Assembly (NCBI GenBank): GCA_961205875.1
Contig: OY540810.1
Location: 18,104,001-18,168,000, forward strand
Reading direction: 5' to 3'
Source: Sialis fuliginosa
Lineage: Eukaryota > Arthropoda > Insecta > Megaloptera > Sialidae
DNA: 64,000 nucleotides
The notes under the pieces were generated by a model. It was not told the DNA's origin. It made no database searches and saw only the letters and a list, made by a program, of their open reading frames with translations. Within the stretch, counting starts at the first letter, position 1. Each line of letters opens with the position of its first letter. Both the position numbers and the translations under genes were made by a program. This document shows, in pieces, positions 39,123 to 52,733 of the stretch.

Positions 39123-40037
39123 TTTATGTTTATGTTTATGTTTAATCTTGCGATATTGTTTATGTTTATGATTAAGTTTATATTTAAGTTTATGTTTAAG
39201 CTTATGTTTTTGTTTATGTTTATGTTTATAATTAAGTTTATATTTAAGTTTAAGTTTAAGCTTTTTTTTATGTTTTGATTTATGTTTATGTTTATGTTTA
39301 TGTTTATGTTTTGGTTTATTTTGATGTTTTGGTTTATGTTTATGTTTATGTTTTGGTTTATGTTTATGTTTTGGTTTATTTTTATGTTTTGGTTTAAATT
39401 TATGTTTATGTTTTGGTTTATGTTTATGTTTTGGTTTATGTTTATGTTTATGTTTATGTTCAAGTTTATGTTTATATTTATGTTTATGTTTATGTTTATG
39501 TTTATGTTTTGGTTTATATTTATGTTTTGGTTTATGTTTATGTTTTTGTTTATGTTTATGTTTATAATTAAGTTTATATTTAAGTTCAAGTTTAAGCTTT
39601 TTTTTATGTTTTGATTTATGTTTATGTTTATGTTTTGGTTAATGTTTATGTTTATGTTTTGGTTTATTTTTATGTTTTAGTTTATGTTTATGTTTATGTT
39701 TTGGTTTATGTTTATGTTTTGGTTTATTTTTATGTTTTGGTTTATGTTTATATTTATGTTTTGGTTTATGTTTATGTTTTGGTTTATTTTTATGTTTTGG
39801 TTTATGTTTATGTTTATGTTTTGGTTTATTTTTATGTTTTGGTTTATGTTTATGTTTTGGTTTATTTTTATGTTTTGGTTTATGTTTATGTTTTGGTTTA
39901 TGTTTATGTTTATGTTTTGGTTTATGTTTATGTTTATGTTTATGTTTATGTTTATGTTTATGTTTATGTTTATGTTTATGTTAATGTTTAAGTTTATGTT
40001 TATATTTATGTTTATGTTTATGTTTATGTTTATGTTT

Positions 40038-40052
40038 AATCTTGCGATATTG
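40038..40052 (+). repeat. Orphan core-border motif AATCTTGCGATATTG
   Basis: There is no core within reach. It is followed by TTTATGTTTTTGATTAAG, as at the other orphan copies. Confidence 0.92.
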
Positions 40053-42431
40053 TTTATGTTTTTGATTAAGTTTATATTTAAGTTTATGTTTAAGCTTATG
40101 TTTTTGTTTATGTTTATGTTTATAATTAAGTTTATATTTAAGTTTATGTTTAAACTTTTTTTTATGTTTTGATTTATGTTTATGTTTATGTTTATGTTTT
40201 GGTTTATTTTGATGTTTTGGTTTATGTTTATGTTTATGTTTTGGTTTATGTTTATGTTTTGGTTTATTTTTATGTTTTGGTTTAAATTTATGTTTATGTT
40301 TTGGTTTATGATTATGTTTTTGTTTATGTTTATGTTTATAATTAAGTTTTTATTTAAGTTTAAAGTTAAGCTTTTTTTTATGTTTTGATTTATGTTTATA
40401 TTTATGTTTTGGTTTATTTTTATGTTTTGGTTTATGTTTAAGTTTATGTTTTGGTTTATGTTTATGTTTTGGTTTATTTTTATGTTTTGGTTTAAATTTA
40501 TGTTTATGTTATGGTTTATGTTTATGTTTTTGTTTATGTTTATGTTTATAATTAAGTTTATATTTAAGTTCAAGTTTAAGCTTTTTTTTATGTTTTGATT
40601 TATGTTTATGTTTATGTTTTGGTTAATGTTTATGTTTATGTTTTGGTTTATTTTTATGTTTTGGTTTATGTTTATGTTTATGTTTTGGTTTATGTTTATG
40701 TTTTGGTTTATTTTTATGTTTTGGTTTATGTTTATATTTATGTTTTGGTTTATGTTTATGTTTTGGTTTATTTTTATGTTCTGGTTTATGTTTATGTTTA
40801 TGTTTTGGTTTATTTTTATGTTTTGGTTTATGTTTATGTTTTGGTTTATTTTTATGTTTTGGTTTATGTTTATGTTTATGTTTATGTTTATGTTCAAGTT
40901 TATGTTTATATTTATGTTTATGTTTATGTTTATGTTTATGTTTATGTTTATGTTTATGTTTATATTTATGTCTCTGTTTATGTTTATGTTTATGTTTATG
41001 TTTATGTTTATGTTTATGTTTATGTTTATGTTTATGTTTATGTTTATATTTATGTTTATGTCTATGTCTATGTTTATGTTAATGTTAATGTTTATGTTTA
41101 TGTTTATGTTTATGTTTATGTTTATGTTTATGGTAATGTTTATGTTTCCGTTTATGTTTATGTTTATGTTTATGTTTATGTTTATGTTTATGTTTATGTT
41201 TATGTTTATGTTTATGTTTATGTTTATGTTTATGTTTATGTTTATGTTTATGTTTATGTTTATGTTTATGTTTATGTTTATGTTTATGTTTATGTTTATG
41301 TCTATGTTTATGTTTATGTTTATGTTTATGTTTATGTTTATGTTTATGTTTATGTTTATATTTATGTTTATGTCTATGTCTATGTTTATGTTAATGTTAA
41401 TGTTTATGTTTATGTTTATGTTTATGTTTATGTTTATGTTTATGTTTATGTTTATGTTTATGTTTATGTTTATATTTATGTCTATGTTTATGTTTATGTT
41501 TATGTTTATGTTTATGTTTATGTTTATGTTTATGTTTATGTTTATATTTATGTTTATGTCTATGTCTATGTCTATGTTAATGTTAATGTTTATGTTTATG
41601 TTTATGTTTATGTTTATGTTTATGTTTATGTTTATGTTTATGTTTATGTTTATGTTTATGTTTATGTTTATGTTTATGTTTATGTTTATGTTTATGTTTA
41701 TGTTTATGTTTATGTTTATGTTTATGTTTATGTTTATGTTTATGTTTATGTTTATGTTTATGTTTATGTTTATGTTTATGTTTATGTTTATGTTTATGTT
41801 TATGTTTATGTTTATGTTTATGTTTATGTTTATGTTTATGTTTATGTTTATGTTTATGTTTATGTTTTGGTTTATATTTATGTTTTGGTTTATGTTTATG
41901 TTTTTGTTTATGTTATGGTTTATGTTTATGTTTTGGTTTATGTTTATGTTTTTGTTTATGTTTATGTTTATAATTAAGTTTATATTTAAGTTCAAGTTTA
42001 AGCTTTTTTTTATGTTTTGATTTATGTTTATGTTTATGTTTTGGTTAATGTTTATGTTTATGTTTTGGTTTATTTTTATGTTTTAGTTTATGTTTATGTT
42101 TATGTTTTGGTTTATGTTTATGTTTTGGTTTATTTTTATGTTTTGGTTTATGTTTATATTTATGTTTTGGTTTATGTTTATGTTTTGGTTTATTTTTATG
42201 TTTTGGTTTATGTTTATGTTTATGTTTTGGTTTATTTTTATGTTTTGGTTTATGTTTATGTTTTGGTTTATTTTTATGTTTTGGTTTATGTTTATGTTTT
42301 GGTTTATGTTTATGTTTATGTTTTGGTTTATGTTTATGTTTATGTTTATGTTTATGTTTATGTTTATGTTTATGTTTATGTTAATGTTTAAGTTTATGTT
42401 TATATTTATGTTTATGTTTATGTTTATGTTT

Positions 42432-42446
42432 AATCTTGCGATATTG
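42432..42446 (+). repeat. Orphan core-border motif AATCTTGCGATATTG
   Basis: Second orphan of the first 4.09-kb duplicate; counterpart of 46524. Confidence 0.92.
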
Positions 42447-44123
42447 TTTATGTTTTTGATTAAGTTTATATTTAAGTTTATGTTTAAGCTTATGTTTTTG
42501 TTTATGTTTATGTTTATAATTAAGTTTATATTTAAGTTTAAGTTTAAGCTTTTTTTTATGTTTTGATTTATGTTTATGTTTATGTTTATGTTTTGGTTTA
42601 TTTTGATGTTTTGGTTTATGTTTATGTTTATGTTTTGGTTTATTTTTATGTTTTGGTTTAAATTTATGTTTATGTTTTGGTTTATGATTATGTTTTTGTT
42701 TATGTTTATGTTTATAATTAAGTTTTTATTTAAGTATAAAGTTAAGCTTTTTTTTATGTTTTGATTTATGTTTATATTTATGTTTTGGTTTATTTTTATG
42801 TTTTGGTTTATGTTTAAGTTTATGTTTTGGTTTATGTTTATGTTTTGGTTTATTTTTATGTTTTGGTTTAAATTTATGTTTATGTTATGGTTTATGTTTA
42901 TGTTTTTGTTTATGTTTATGTTTATAATTAAGTTTATATTTAAGTTCAAGTTTAAGCTTTTTTTTATGTTTTGATTTATGTTTATGTTTATGTTTTGGTT
43001 AATGTTTATGTTTATGTTTTGGTTTATTTTTATGTTTTGGTTTATGTTTATGTTTATGTTTTGTTTTATGTTTATGTTTTGGTTTATTTTTATGTTTTGG
43101 TTTATGTTTATATTTATGTTTTGGTTTATGTTTATGTTTTGGTTTATTTTTATGTTCTGGTTTATGTTTATGTTTATGTTTTGGTTTATTTTTATGTTTT
43201 GGTTTATGTTTATGTTTTGGTTTATTTTTATGTTTTGGTTTATGTTTATGTTTATGTTTATGTTCAAGTTTATGTTTATATTTATGTTTATGTTTATGTT
43301 TATGTTTATGTTTATGTTTATGTTTATATTTATGTCTCTGTTTATGTTTATGTTTATGTTTATGTTTATGTTTATGTTTATGTTTATGTTTATGTTTATG
43401 TTTATGTTTATATTTATGTTTATGTCTATGTCTATGTTTATGTTAATGTTAATGTTTATGTTTATGTTTATGTTTATGTTTATGGTAATGTTTATGTTTC
43501 CGTTTATGTTTATGTTTATGTTTATGTTTATGTTTATGTTTATGTTCAAGTTTATGTTTATATTTATGTTTATGTTTATGTTTATGTTTATGTTTTGGTT
43601 TATATTTATGTTTTGGTTTATGTTTATGTTTTTGTTTATGTTTATGTTTATAATTAAGTTTATATTTAAGTTCAAGTTTAAGCTTTTTTTTATGTTTTGA
43701 TTTATGTTTATGTTTATGTTTTGGTTAATGTTTATGTTTATGTTTTGGTTTATTTTTATGTTTTAGTTTATGTTTATGTTTATGTTTTGGTTTATGTTTA
43801 TGTTTTGGTTTATTTTTATGTTTTGGTTTATGTTTATATTTATGTTTTGGTTTATGTTTATGTTTTGGTTTATTTTTATGTTTTGGTTTATGTTTATGTT
43901 TATGTTTTGGTTTATTTTTATGTTTTGGTTTATGTTTATGTTTTGGTTTATTTTTATGTTTTGGTTTATGTTTATGTTTTGGTTTATGTTTATGTTTATG
44001 TTTTGGTTTATGTTTATGTTTATGTTTATGTTTATGTTTATGTTTATGTTTATGTTTATGTTTATGTTAATGTTTAAGTTTATGTTTATATTTATGTTTA
44101 TGTTTATGTTTATGTTTATGTTT

Positions 44124-44138
44124 AATCTTGCGATATTG
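44124..44138 (+). repeat. Orphan core-border motif AATCTTGCGATATTG
   Basis: Counterpart of 40038 in the second 4.09-kb duplicate. Confidence 0.92.
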
Positions 44139-46523
44139 TTTATGTTTTTGATTAAGTTTATATTTAAGTTTATGTTTAAGCTTATGTTTTTGTTTATGTT
44201 TATGTTTATAATTAAGTTTATATTTAAGTTTATGTTTAAACTTTTTTTTATGTTTTGATTTATGTTTATGTTTATGTTTATGTTTTGGTTTATTTTGATG
44301 TTTTGGTTTATGTTTATGTTTATGTTTTGGTTTATGTTTATGTTTTGGTTTATTTTTATGTTTTGGTTTAAATTTATGTTTATGTTTTGGTTTATGATTA
44401 TGTTTTTGTTTATGTTTATGTTTATAATTAAGTTTTTATTTAAGTTTAAAGTTAAGCTTTTTTTTATGTTTTGATTTATGTTTATATTTATGTTTTGGTT
44501 TATTTTTATGTTTTGGTTTATGTTTAAGTTTATGTTTTGGTTTATGTTTATGTTTTGGTTTATTTTTATGTTTTGGTTTAAATTTATGTTTATGTTATGG
44601 TTTATGTTTATGTTTTTGTTTATGTTTATGTTTATAATTAAGTTTATATTTAAGTTCAAGTTTAAGCTTTTTTTTATGTTTTGATTTATGTTTATGTTTA
44701 TGTTTTGGTTAATGTTTATGTTTATGTTTTGGTTTATTTTTATGTTTTGGTTTATGTTTATGTTTATGTTTTGGTTTATGTTTATGTTTTGGTTTATTTT
44801 TATGTTTTGGTTTATGTTTATATTTATGTTTTGGTTTATGTTTATGTTTTGGTTTATTTTTATGTTCTGGTTTATGTTTATGTTTATGTTTTGGTTTATT
44901 TTTATGTTTTGGTTTATGTTTATGTTTTGGTTTATTTTTATGTTTTGGTTTATGTTTATGTTTATGTTTATGTTTATGTTCAAGTTTATGTTTATATTTA
45001 TGTTTATGTTTATGTTTATGTTTATGTTTATGTTTATGTTTATGTTTATATTTATGTCTCTGTTTATGTTTATGTTTATGTTTATGTTTATGTTTATGTT
45101 TATGTTTATGTTTATGTTTATGTTTATGTTTATATTTATGTTTATGTCTATGTCTATGTTTATGTTAATGTTAATGTTTATGTTTATGTTTATGTTTATG
45201 TTTATGTTTATGTTTATGGTAATGTTTATGTTTCCGTTTATGTTTATGTTTATGTTTATGTTTATGTTTATGTTTATGTTTATGTTTATGTTTATGTTTA
45301 TGTTTATGTTTATGTTTATGTTTATGTTTATGTTTATGTTTATGTTTATGTTTATGTTTATGTTTATGTTTATGTTTATGTTTATGTCTATGTTTATGTT
45401 TATGTTTATGTTTATGTTTATGTTTATGTTTATGTTTATGTTTATATTTATGTTTATGTCTATGTCTATGTTTATGTTAATGTTAATGTTTATGTTTATG
45501 TTTATGTTTATGTTTATGTTTATGTTTATGTTTATGTTTATGTTTATGTTTATGTTTATATTTATGTCTATGTTTATGTTTATGTTTATGTTTATGTTTA
45601 TGTTTATGTTTATGTTTATGTTTATGTTTATATTTATGTTTATGTCTATGTCTATGTCTATGTTAATGTTAATGTTTATGTTTATGTTTATGTTTATGTT
45701 TATGTTTATGTTTATGTTTATGTTTATGTTTATGTTTATGTTTATGTTTATGTTTATGTTTATGTTTATGTTTATGTTTATGTTTATGTTTATGTTTATG
45801 TTTATGTTTATGTTTATGTTTATGTTTATGTTTATGTTTATGTTTATGTTTATGTTTATGTTTATGTTTATGTTTATGTTTATGTTTATGTTTATGTTTA
45901 TGTTTATGTTTATGTTTATGTTTATGTTTATGTTTATGTTTATGTTTATGTTTATGTTTTGGTTTATATTTATGTTTTGGTTTATGTTTATGTTTTTGTT
46001 TATGTTATGGTTTATGTTTATGTTTTGGTTTATGTTTATGTTTTTGTTTATGTTTATGTTTATAATTAAGTTTATATTTAAGTTCAAGTTTAAGCTTTTT
46101 TTTATGTTTTGATTTATGTTTATGTTTATGTTTTGGTTAATGTTTATGTTTATGTTTTGGTTTATTTTTATGTTTTAGTTTATGTTTATGTTTATGTTTT
46201 GGTTTATGTTTATGTTTTGGTTTATTTTTATGTTTTGGTTTATGTTTATATTTATGTTTTGGTTTATGTTTATGTTTTGGTTTATTTTTATGTTTTGGTT
46301 TATGTTTATGTTTATGTTTTGGTTTATTTTTATGTTTTGGTTTATGTTTATGTTTTGGTTTATTTTTATGTTTTGGTTTATGTTTATGTTTTGGTTTATG
46401 TTTATGTTTATGTTTTGGTTTATGTTTATGTTTATGTTTATGTTTATGTTTATGTTTATGTTTATGTTTATGTTAATGTTTAAGTTTATGTTTATATTTA
46501 TGTTTATGTTTATGTTTATGTTT

Positions 46524-46538
46524 AATCTTGCGATATTG
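46524..46538 (+). repeat. Orphan core-border motif AATCTTGCGATATTG
   Basis: Counterpart of 42432 in the second 4.09-kb duplicate. Confidence 0.92.
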
Positions 46539-47959
46539 TTTATGTTTTTGATTAAGTTTATATTTAAGTTTATGTTTAAGCTTATGTTTTTGTTTATGTT
46601 TATGTTTATAATTAAGTTTATATTTAAGTTTAAGTTTAAGCTTTTTTTTATGTTTTGATTTATGTTTATGTTTATGTTTATGTTTTGGTTTATTTTGATG
46701 TTTTGGTTTATGTTTATGTTTATGTTTTGGTTTATTTTTATGTTTTGGTTTAAATTTATGTTTATGTTTTGGTTTATGATTATGTTTTTGTTTATGTTTA
46801 TGTTTATAATTAAGTTTTTATTTAAGTATAAAGTTAAGCTTTTTTTTATGTTTTGATTTATGTTTATATTTATGTTTTGGTTTATTTTTATGTTTTGGTT
46901 TATGTTTAAGTTTATGTTTTGGTTTATGTTTATGTTTTGGTTTATTTTTATGTTTTGGTTTAAATTTATGTTTATGTTATGGTTTATGTTTATGTTTTTG
47001 TTTATGTTTATGTTTATAATTAAGTTTATATTTAAGTTCAAGTTTAAGCTTTTTTTTATGTTTTGATTTATGTTTATGTTTATGTTTTGGTTAATGTTTA
47101 TGTTTATGTTTTGGTTTATTTTTATGTTTTGGTTTATGTTTATGTTTATGTTTTGTTTTATGTTTATGTTTTGGTTTATTTTTATGTTTTGGTTTATGTT
47201 TATATTTATGTTTTGGTTTATGTTTATGTTTTGGTTTATTTTTATGTTCTGGTTTATGTTTATGTTTATGTTTTGGTTTATTTTTATGTTTTGGTTTATG
47301 TTTATGTTTTGGTTTATTTTTATGTTTTGGTTTATGTTTATGTTTATGTTTATGTTCAAGTTTATGTTTATATTTATGTTTATGTTTATGTTTATGTTTA
47401 TGTTTATGTTTATGTTTATATTTATGTCTCTGTTTATGTTTATGTTTATGTTTATGTTTATGTTTATGTTTATGTTTATGTTTATGTTTATGTTTATGTT
47501 TATATTTATGTTTATGTCTATGTCTATGTTTATGTTAATGTTAATGTTTATGTTTATGTTTATGTTTATGTTTATGGTAATGTTTATGTTTCCGTTTATG
47601 TTTATGTTTATGTTTATGTTTATGTTTATGTTTATGTTTATGTTTATGTTTATGTTTATGTTTATGTTTATGTTTATGTTTATGTTTATGTTTATGTTTA
47701 TGTTTATGTTTATGTTTATGTTTATGTTTATGTTTATATTTATGTCTATGTTTATGTTTATGTTTATGTTTATGTTTATGTTTATGTTTATGTTTATGTT
47801 TATGTTTATATTTATGTTTATGTCTATGTCTATGTTTATGTTAATGTTAATGTTTATGTTTATGTTTATGTTTATGTTTATGTTTATGTTTATGTTTATG
47901 TTTATGTTTATGTTTATGTTTATGTTTATGTTTATATTTATGTTTATGTTTATGTTTAT

Positions 47960-50185
47960 GTTTATGTTTAAGTTTATGTTTATGTTTATGTTTATGTTTA
48001 TGTTTATGTTTATGTTTATGTTTATGTTTATGTTTATGTTTATGTTTATGTTTATGTTTATGTTTATGTTTATGTTTATGTTTATGTTTATGTTTATGTT
48101 TATGTTTATGTTTATGTTTATGTTTATGTTTATGTCTATGTTTATGTTTATGGTTATGTTTATGTTTTGGTTTATGTTTATGTTTTGATTTATGTTTATG
48201 TTTATGTATTGGTTAATGTTTATGTTTTGGTTTATGTTTTGGTTTATGTTTTTGTTTATGTTTTTGTTTATGTTTATATTTATGTTTATGTTTATGATTA
48301 AGATTATGTTTATGTTTTAGTTTATGTTTATGTTTTGGTTTATGTTTATGTTTATGTTTTGGTTTATGTTTATGTTTATGTTTTGTTTTTATGTTTATGT
48401 TTATGTTTATGTTTATATTTATGTTTATGTTTATGTTTATGTTTATGTTTATGTTTATGTTTATGTTTATGTTTATGTTTATGTTTATGTTTATGTTTAT
48501 GTTTATGTTTTAGATTATGTTTATGTTTTGGTTTATGTTTATGCTTATGATTAAGATTATGTTTATGTTTTGGATTATGTTTATGTTTTGGTTTATGTTT
48601 ATTTTTACGTTTATATTTATGTTTATGTTTATGATTAAGATTATGTTTATGATTAAGATTATGTTTATGTTTTATGTTTTAGTTTATATTTATGTTTTGG
48701 TTTATGTTTATGTTTATGTTTTGGTTTATGTTTATGTTTATGTTTTGGTTTATGTTTATGTTTATGTTTATGTTTATGTTTATGTTTATGTTTATGTTTA
48801 TGTTTATGTTTATGTTTATGTTTATGTTTATGTTTATGTTTATGTTTATGTTTATGTTTTAGATTATGTTTATGTTTTGGTTTATGTTTATGTTTATGAT
48901 TAAGATTATGTTTATGTTTTGGATTATGTTTATGTTTTGGTTTATGTTTATGTTTATGTTTATATTTATGTTTATGTTTATGTTTATGTTTATGTTTATG
49001 TTTATGTTTATGTTTATGTTTATGTTTATGTTTATGTTTATGTTTATGTTTATGTTTATGTTTATGTTTATGTTTATGTTTATGTTTATGTTTATGTTTA
49101 TGTTTATGTTTATGTTTATGTTTATGTTTATGTTTATGTTTATGTTTATGTTTATGTTTATGTTTATGTTTATGTTTATGTTTATGTTTATGTTTATGTT
49201 TATGTTTATGTTTATGTTTATGTTTATGTTTATGTTTATGTTTATGTTTATGTTTATATTTATTTTTATGTCTATGTCTATGTTTATGTTAATGTTAATG
49301 TTTATGTTTATGTTTATGTTTATGTTTATGTTTATGTTTATGTTTATGTTTATGTTTATGTTTATGTTTATTTTTATGTTTATGTTTATGTTTATGTTTA
49401 TGTTTATGTTTATGTTTATGTTTAAGTTTAAGTTTAAGTTTATGTTTTAGTTTATGTTTATGTTTATGTTTTGGTTTATGTTTATGTTTTTGTTTGTTTA
49501 TATTTTAGCTAAAGTTTATGTTTATGACATAAACATAAACATAATAATAAACATAAACATATACATAAACATTAACTTAAACATACACATAACCATAAAC
49601 AAACAAAAACATAAACATAAACATAAACATAAATATAAACATAAACATAAACATAAACATAAACATAAACATAAACATAAACATAAACATAAACATAAAC
49701 ATAAATATAATCATAAGCATAAACATAAACCAAAACATAAACAAAAACTAAAACATAATCTTAAACATAAACATAATCTTAATCATAAACATAAACATAA
49801 ATATAAACATAAACATAAACATAAACATAAACATAAACCAAAACATAAACTTAAACCAAAACATAAACATTAACATAAACCAAAACATTAACATAAACTA
49901 AAACATAAACTTAACCATAAACATAATCCTTATCATTAACATAAACATAAATATAAACATTAACATAAACATAAACCAAAACATAAACCAAAGCATAAAC
50001 ATTAACCAAAACATAAACATAAACATAAATCAAAACATAAACATTAACCAAAACATAAACCAAAACATAAACATTAACCAAAACATAAACATAAACATAA
50101 ACATAAACATAAACATAAACATAAACATAAACATAAACATAAACATAAACCAAAACATAAACATAAACATAAACTTAAACATAAA
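47960..50185. repeat. Dispersed direct duplicate of 34600-37020 (spans a switch)
   Basis: Collinear at an offset of 13,266 bp on the G side, 13,302 at the switch, and 13,182 on the C side, where about 110 bp near 36440-36550 are missing from this copy (junction near 49735). The AATAATAA switch subtype is present in both copies. Confidence 0.9.
49492..49604 (+). other. AGCTAAA polarity-switch element (plus, AATAATAA subtype)
   Basis: Hinge at about 49527. Its sequence matches the 36190 element, including the trinucleotide insertion and the ACAAACAAAAAC end. Confidence 0.92.
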
Positions 50186-52733
50186 CATATACATAAACAT
50201 TAACTTAAACATACACATAACCATAAACAAACATAAACATAAACATAAACATAAACATAAACATAAACATAAACATAAATATAAACATAAACATAAACAT
50301 AAACATAAACATAAACATAAACATAAACATAAAAACAAAACATAAACATAAACATAAACCAAAACATAAACATAAACATAAACCAAAACATAAACATAAA
50401 CTAAAACGTAAACTTAAACATAAACATAATCTTAATCATAAACATAAACATAAATATAAACATAAACAAAAACATAAACAAAAACATAAACCAAAACATA
50501 AACCAAAACATAAACATTAACCAATACATAAACATAAACATAAATCAAAACATAAACATAAACCAAAACATAAACATAAACATAACCATAAACATAAACA
50601 TAGACATAAACATAAACATAAACATAAACATAAACATAAACCAAAACATAAACATAAACCAAAACATAAACATAAACATAAACATAAACATAAACATAAC
50701 ATAAACATAAACATAAACATAAACATAAACATAAACATAAACATAAACATAAACCAAAACATAAACATAAACATAAACTTAAACATAAACATCAACATTA
50801 ACATTAACATAAACATAAACAAAAACATAAACATAAACATAAACCAAAACATAAACATAAACATAAACATAAACATTAACATAAACATAAACAAAAACAT
50901 AAACATAAACATAAACCAAAACATAAACATAAACATAAACCAAAACATAAACATAAACCAAAACATAAACATAAACCAAAACATAAACATAAACCAAAAC
51001 ATAAACATAAACTAAAACATAAACTTAAACATAAACATAATCTTAATCATAAACATAAACATAAATATAAACATAAACATAAACATAAACCAAAACATAA
51101 ACATAAACTAAAACATAAACATAAACATAAACCAAAACATAAGCATAAACTAAAACATAAACTTAAACATAAACATAAACCAAAACATAAACCAAAACAT
51201 AAACAAAAACATAAACATTAACCAAAACATAAACATTAACATAAATCAAAACATAAACATAAACCAAAACATAAACATAAACATAAACTTAAACATAAAC
51301 ATAAACATAAACATAAACATAAACATAAACATAAACATAAACATAAACTAAAACATAAACATAAACCAAAACATAAACATAAACCAAAACATAAACATAA
51401 ACCAAAACATAAACATAAACATAAACATAAACATAAACATAAACATAAACATAAACATAAACATAAACATAAACATAAACATAAACATAAACATAAACAT
51501 AAACATAAACATAAACATAAACATAAACATAAACATAAACATAAACATAAACATAAACATAAACATAAACATAAACCAAAACATAAGCATAAACCAAAAC
51601 ATAAACATAAACATAAACATAAACATAAACATAAACATAAACATAAACATAAACATAAACATAAACATAAACATAAACATAAAAATAAACATAAACATAA
51701 ACATAAACATAAACCAAAACATAAACAAAAACTTAAACATAAACATAATCTTAATCATAAACATAAACATAAATATAATCATAAGCATAAACATAAACCA
51801 AAACATAAACATAAACATAAACATAAACGTAAACATAAACATAAACATAAACATAAACATAAACATAAACATAAACATAAACATAAACATAAACATAAAC
51901 ATAAACATAAACATAAACATAAACCAAAACATAAACATAAACATAAACTTAAACATAAACATAAACATAAACATTAACATAAACATAAACAAAAACATAA
52001 ACATAAACATAAACCAAAACATAAACATAAACATAAACCAAAACATAAACATAAACCAAAACATAAACATAAACCAAAACATAAACTTAAACATAAACAT
52101 AATCTTAATCATAAACATAAACATAAATATAAACATAAACATAAACATAAACCAAAACATAAACATAAACTAAAACATAAACATAAACATAAACCAAAAC
52201 ATTAACATAAACTAAAACATAAACTTAAACATAAACATAATCTTAATCATAAACATAAACATAAATATAAACATAAACAAAAACATAAACTAAAACATAA
52301 ACCAAAACATAAACCAAAACATAACCAAAAACATAAACATTAACTAAAACATAAACATTAAAATTAATCAAAACATAAACATAAACCAAAACATAAACAT
52401 AAACATAAACTTAAACATAAACATAAACATAAACATAAACATAAACTAAAACATAAACATAAACCAAAACATAAACATAAACCAAAACATAAACATAAAC
52501 CAAAACATAAACATAAACATAAACATAAACATAAACATAAACATAAACATAAACATAAACATAAACATAAACATAAACATAAACATAAACCAAAACATAA
52601 GCATAAACCAAAACATAAACATAAACCAAAACATAAACTTAAACCTAAACATATACATAAACCAAAATATAAACATAAACCAAAACATTAACTAAAACAT
52701 AAACATTATCTTAATCATAAACATAAACATAAT
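49528..52733 (-). repeat. Hexamer satellite, C-polarity arm
   Basis: After the duplicated first 0.65 kb come a half-element with CATACACATAACC (about 50190-50230), a 5-base unit at 50698, CATCAA and CATTAA doublets (about 50790), and two long pure runs (about 51415-51570 and 51842-51920; the second is preceded by one CGTAAA at 51829). AATCTTAATC cassettes lead into core 9. From about 51600 onward it mirrors 26247-27400. Confidence 0.95.

Larger units (their letters stand above)
36480..40700. repeat. Dispersed direct duplicate of 3190-7385 (includes core 8)
   Basis: C arm, core and G arm are all collinear with the region around core 2 at an offset of about 33.27-33.38 kb. The G-arm cassettes at 39282, 39611, 40176, 40392 and 40595 match 5997, 6326, 6867, 7083 and 7286. 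The offset drifts only by multiples of the hexamer. Both ends fall in simple hexamer sequence. Confidence 0.9.
39461..47600 (+). repeat. Tandem duplication of a 4.09-kb satellite block
   Basis: Copy 1 starts at the TTCAAG marker at 39461 and copy 2 at the same marker at 43547 (offset 4,086). Later parts are offset by 4,092, one extra hexamer. Equivalent markers include orphan AATCTTGCGATATTG at 40038/44124 and 42432/46524, and TTTCCG near 41148/45234. Inside each copy a 1.7- to 2.4-kb block is itself repeated. Confidence 0.92.
39123..49527 (+). repeat. Longest G-polarity satellite arm, with nested tandem duplications
   Basis: About 10.4 kb of single polarity. Four related blocks begin near 39611, 42017, 43697 and 46109 (spacings 2,406, 1,680 and 2,412), so long and short versions alternate. 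Each block carries an orphan AATCTTGCGATATTG, T-run cassettes, TTTTGG-rich cassettes and TCTATG/TTAATG markers; the long ones add about 45 pure units. From about 47960 it matches 34600-36225. Long minus-strand frames of alternating I and N (772 and 774 codons) arise only because the six-base phase is unbroken. Confidence 0.94.

Noticed and set aside
39677-46087. Very long open frames of alternating two-residue repeats (up to 774 codons), here and throughout
   Set aside because: A six-base unit without stops in a given frame is open indefinitely. The product simply mirrors TTTATG or CATAAA in each frame, with no composition, start context or conserved domain of a protein.
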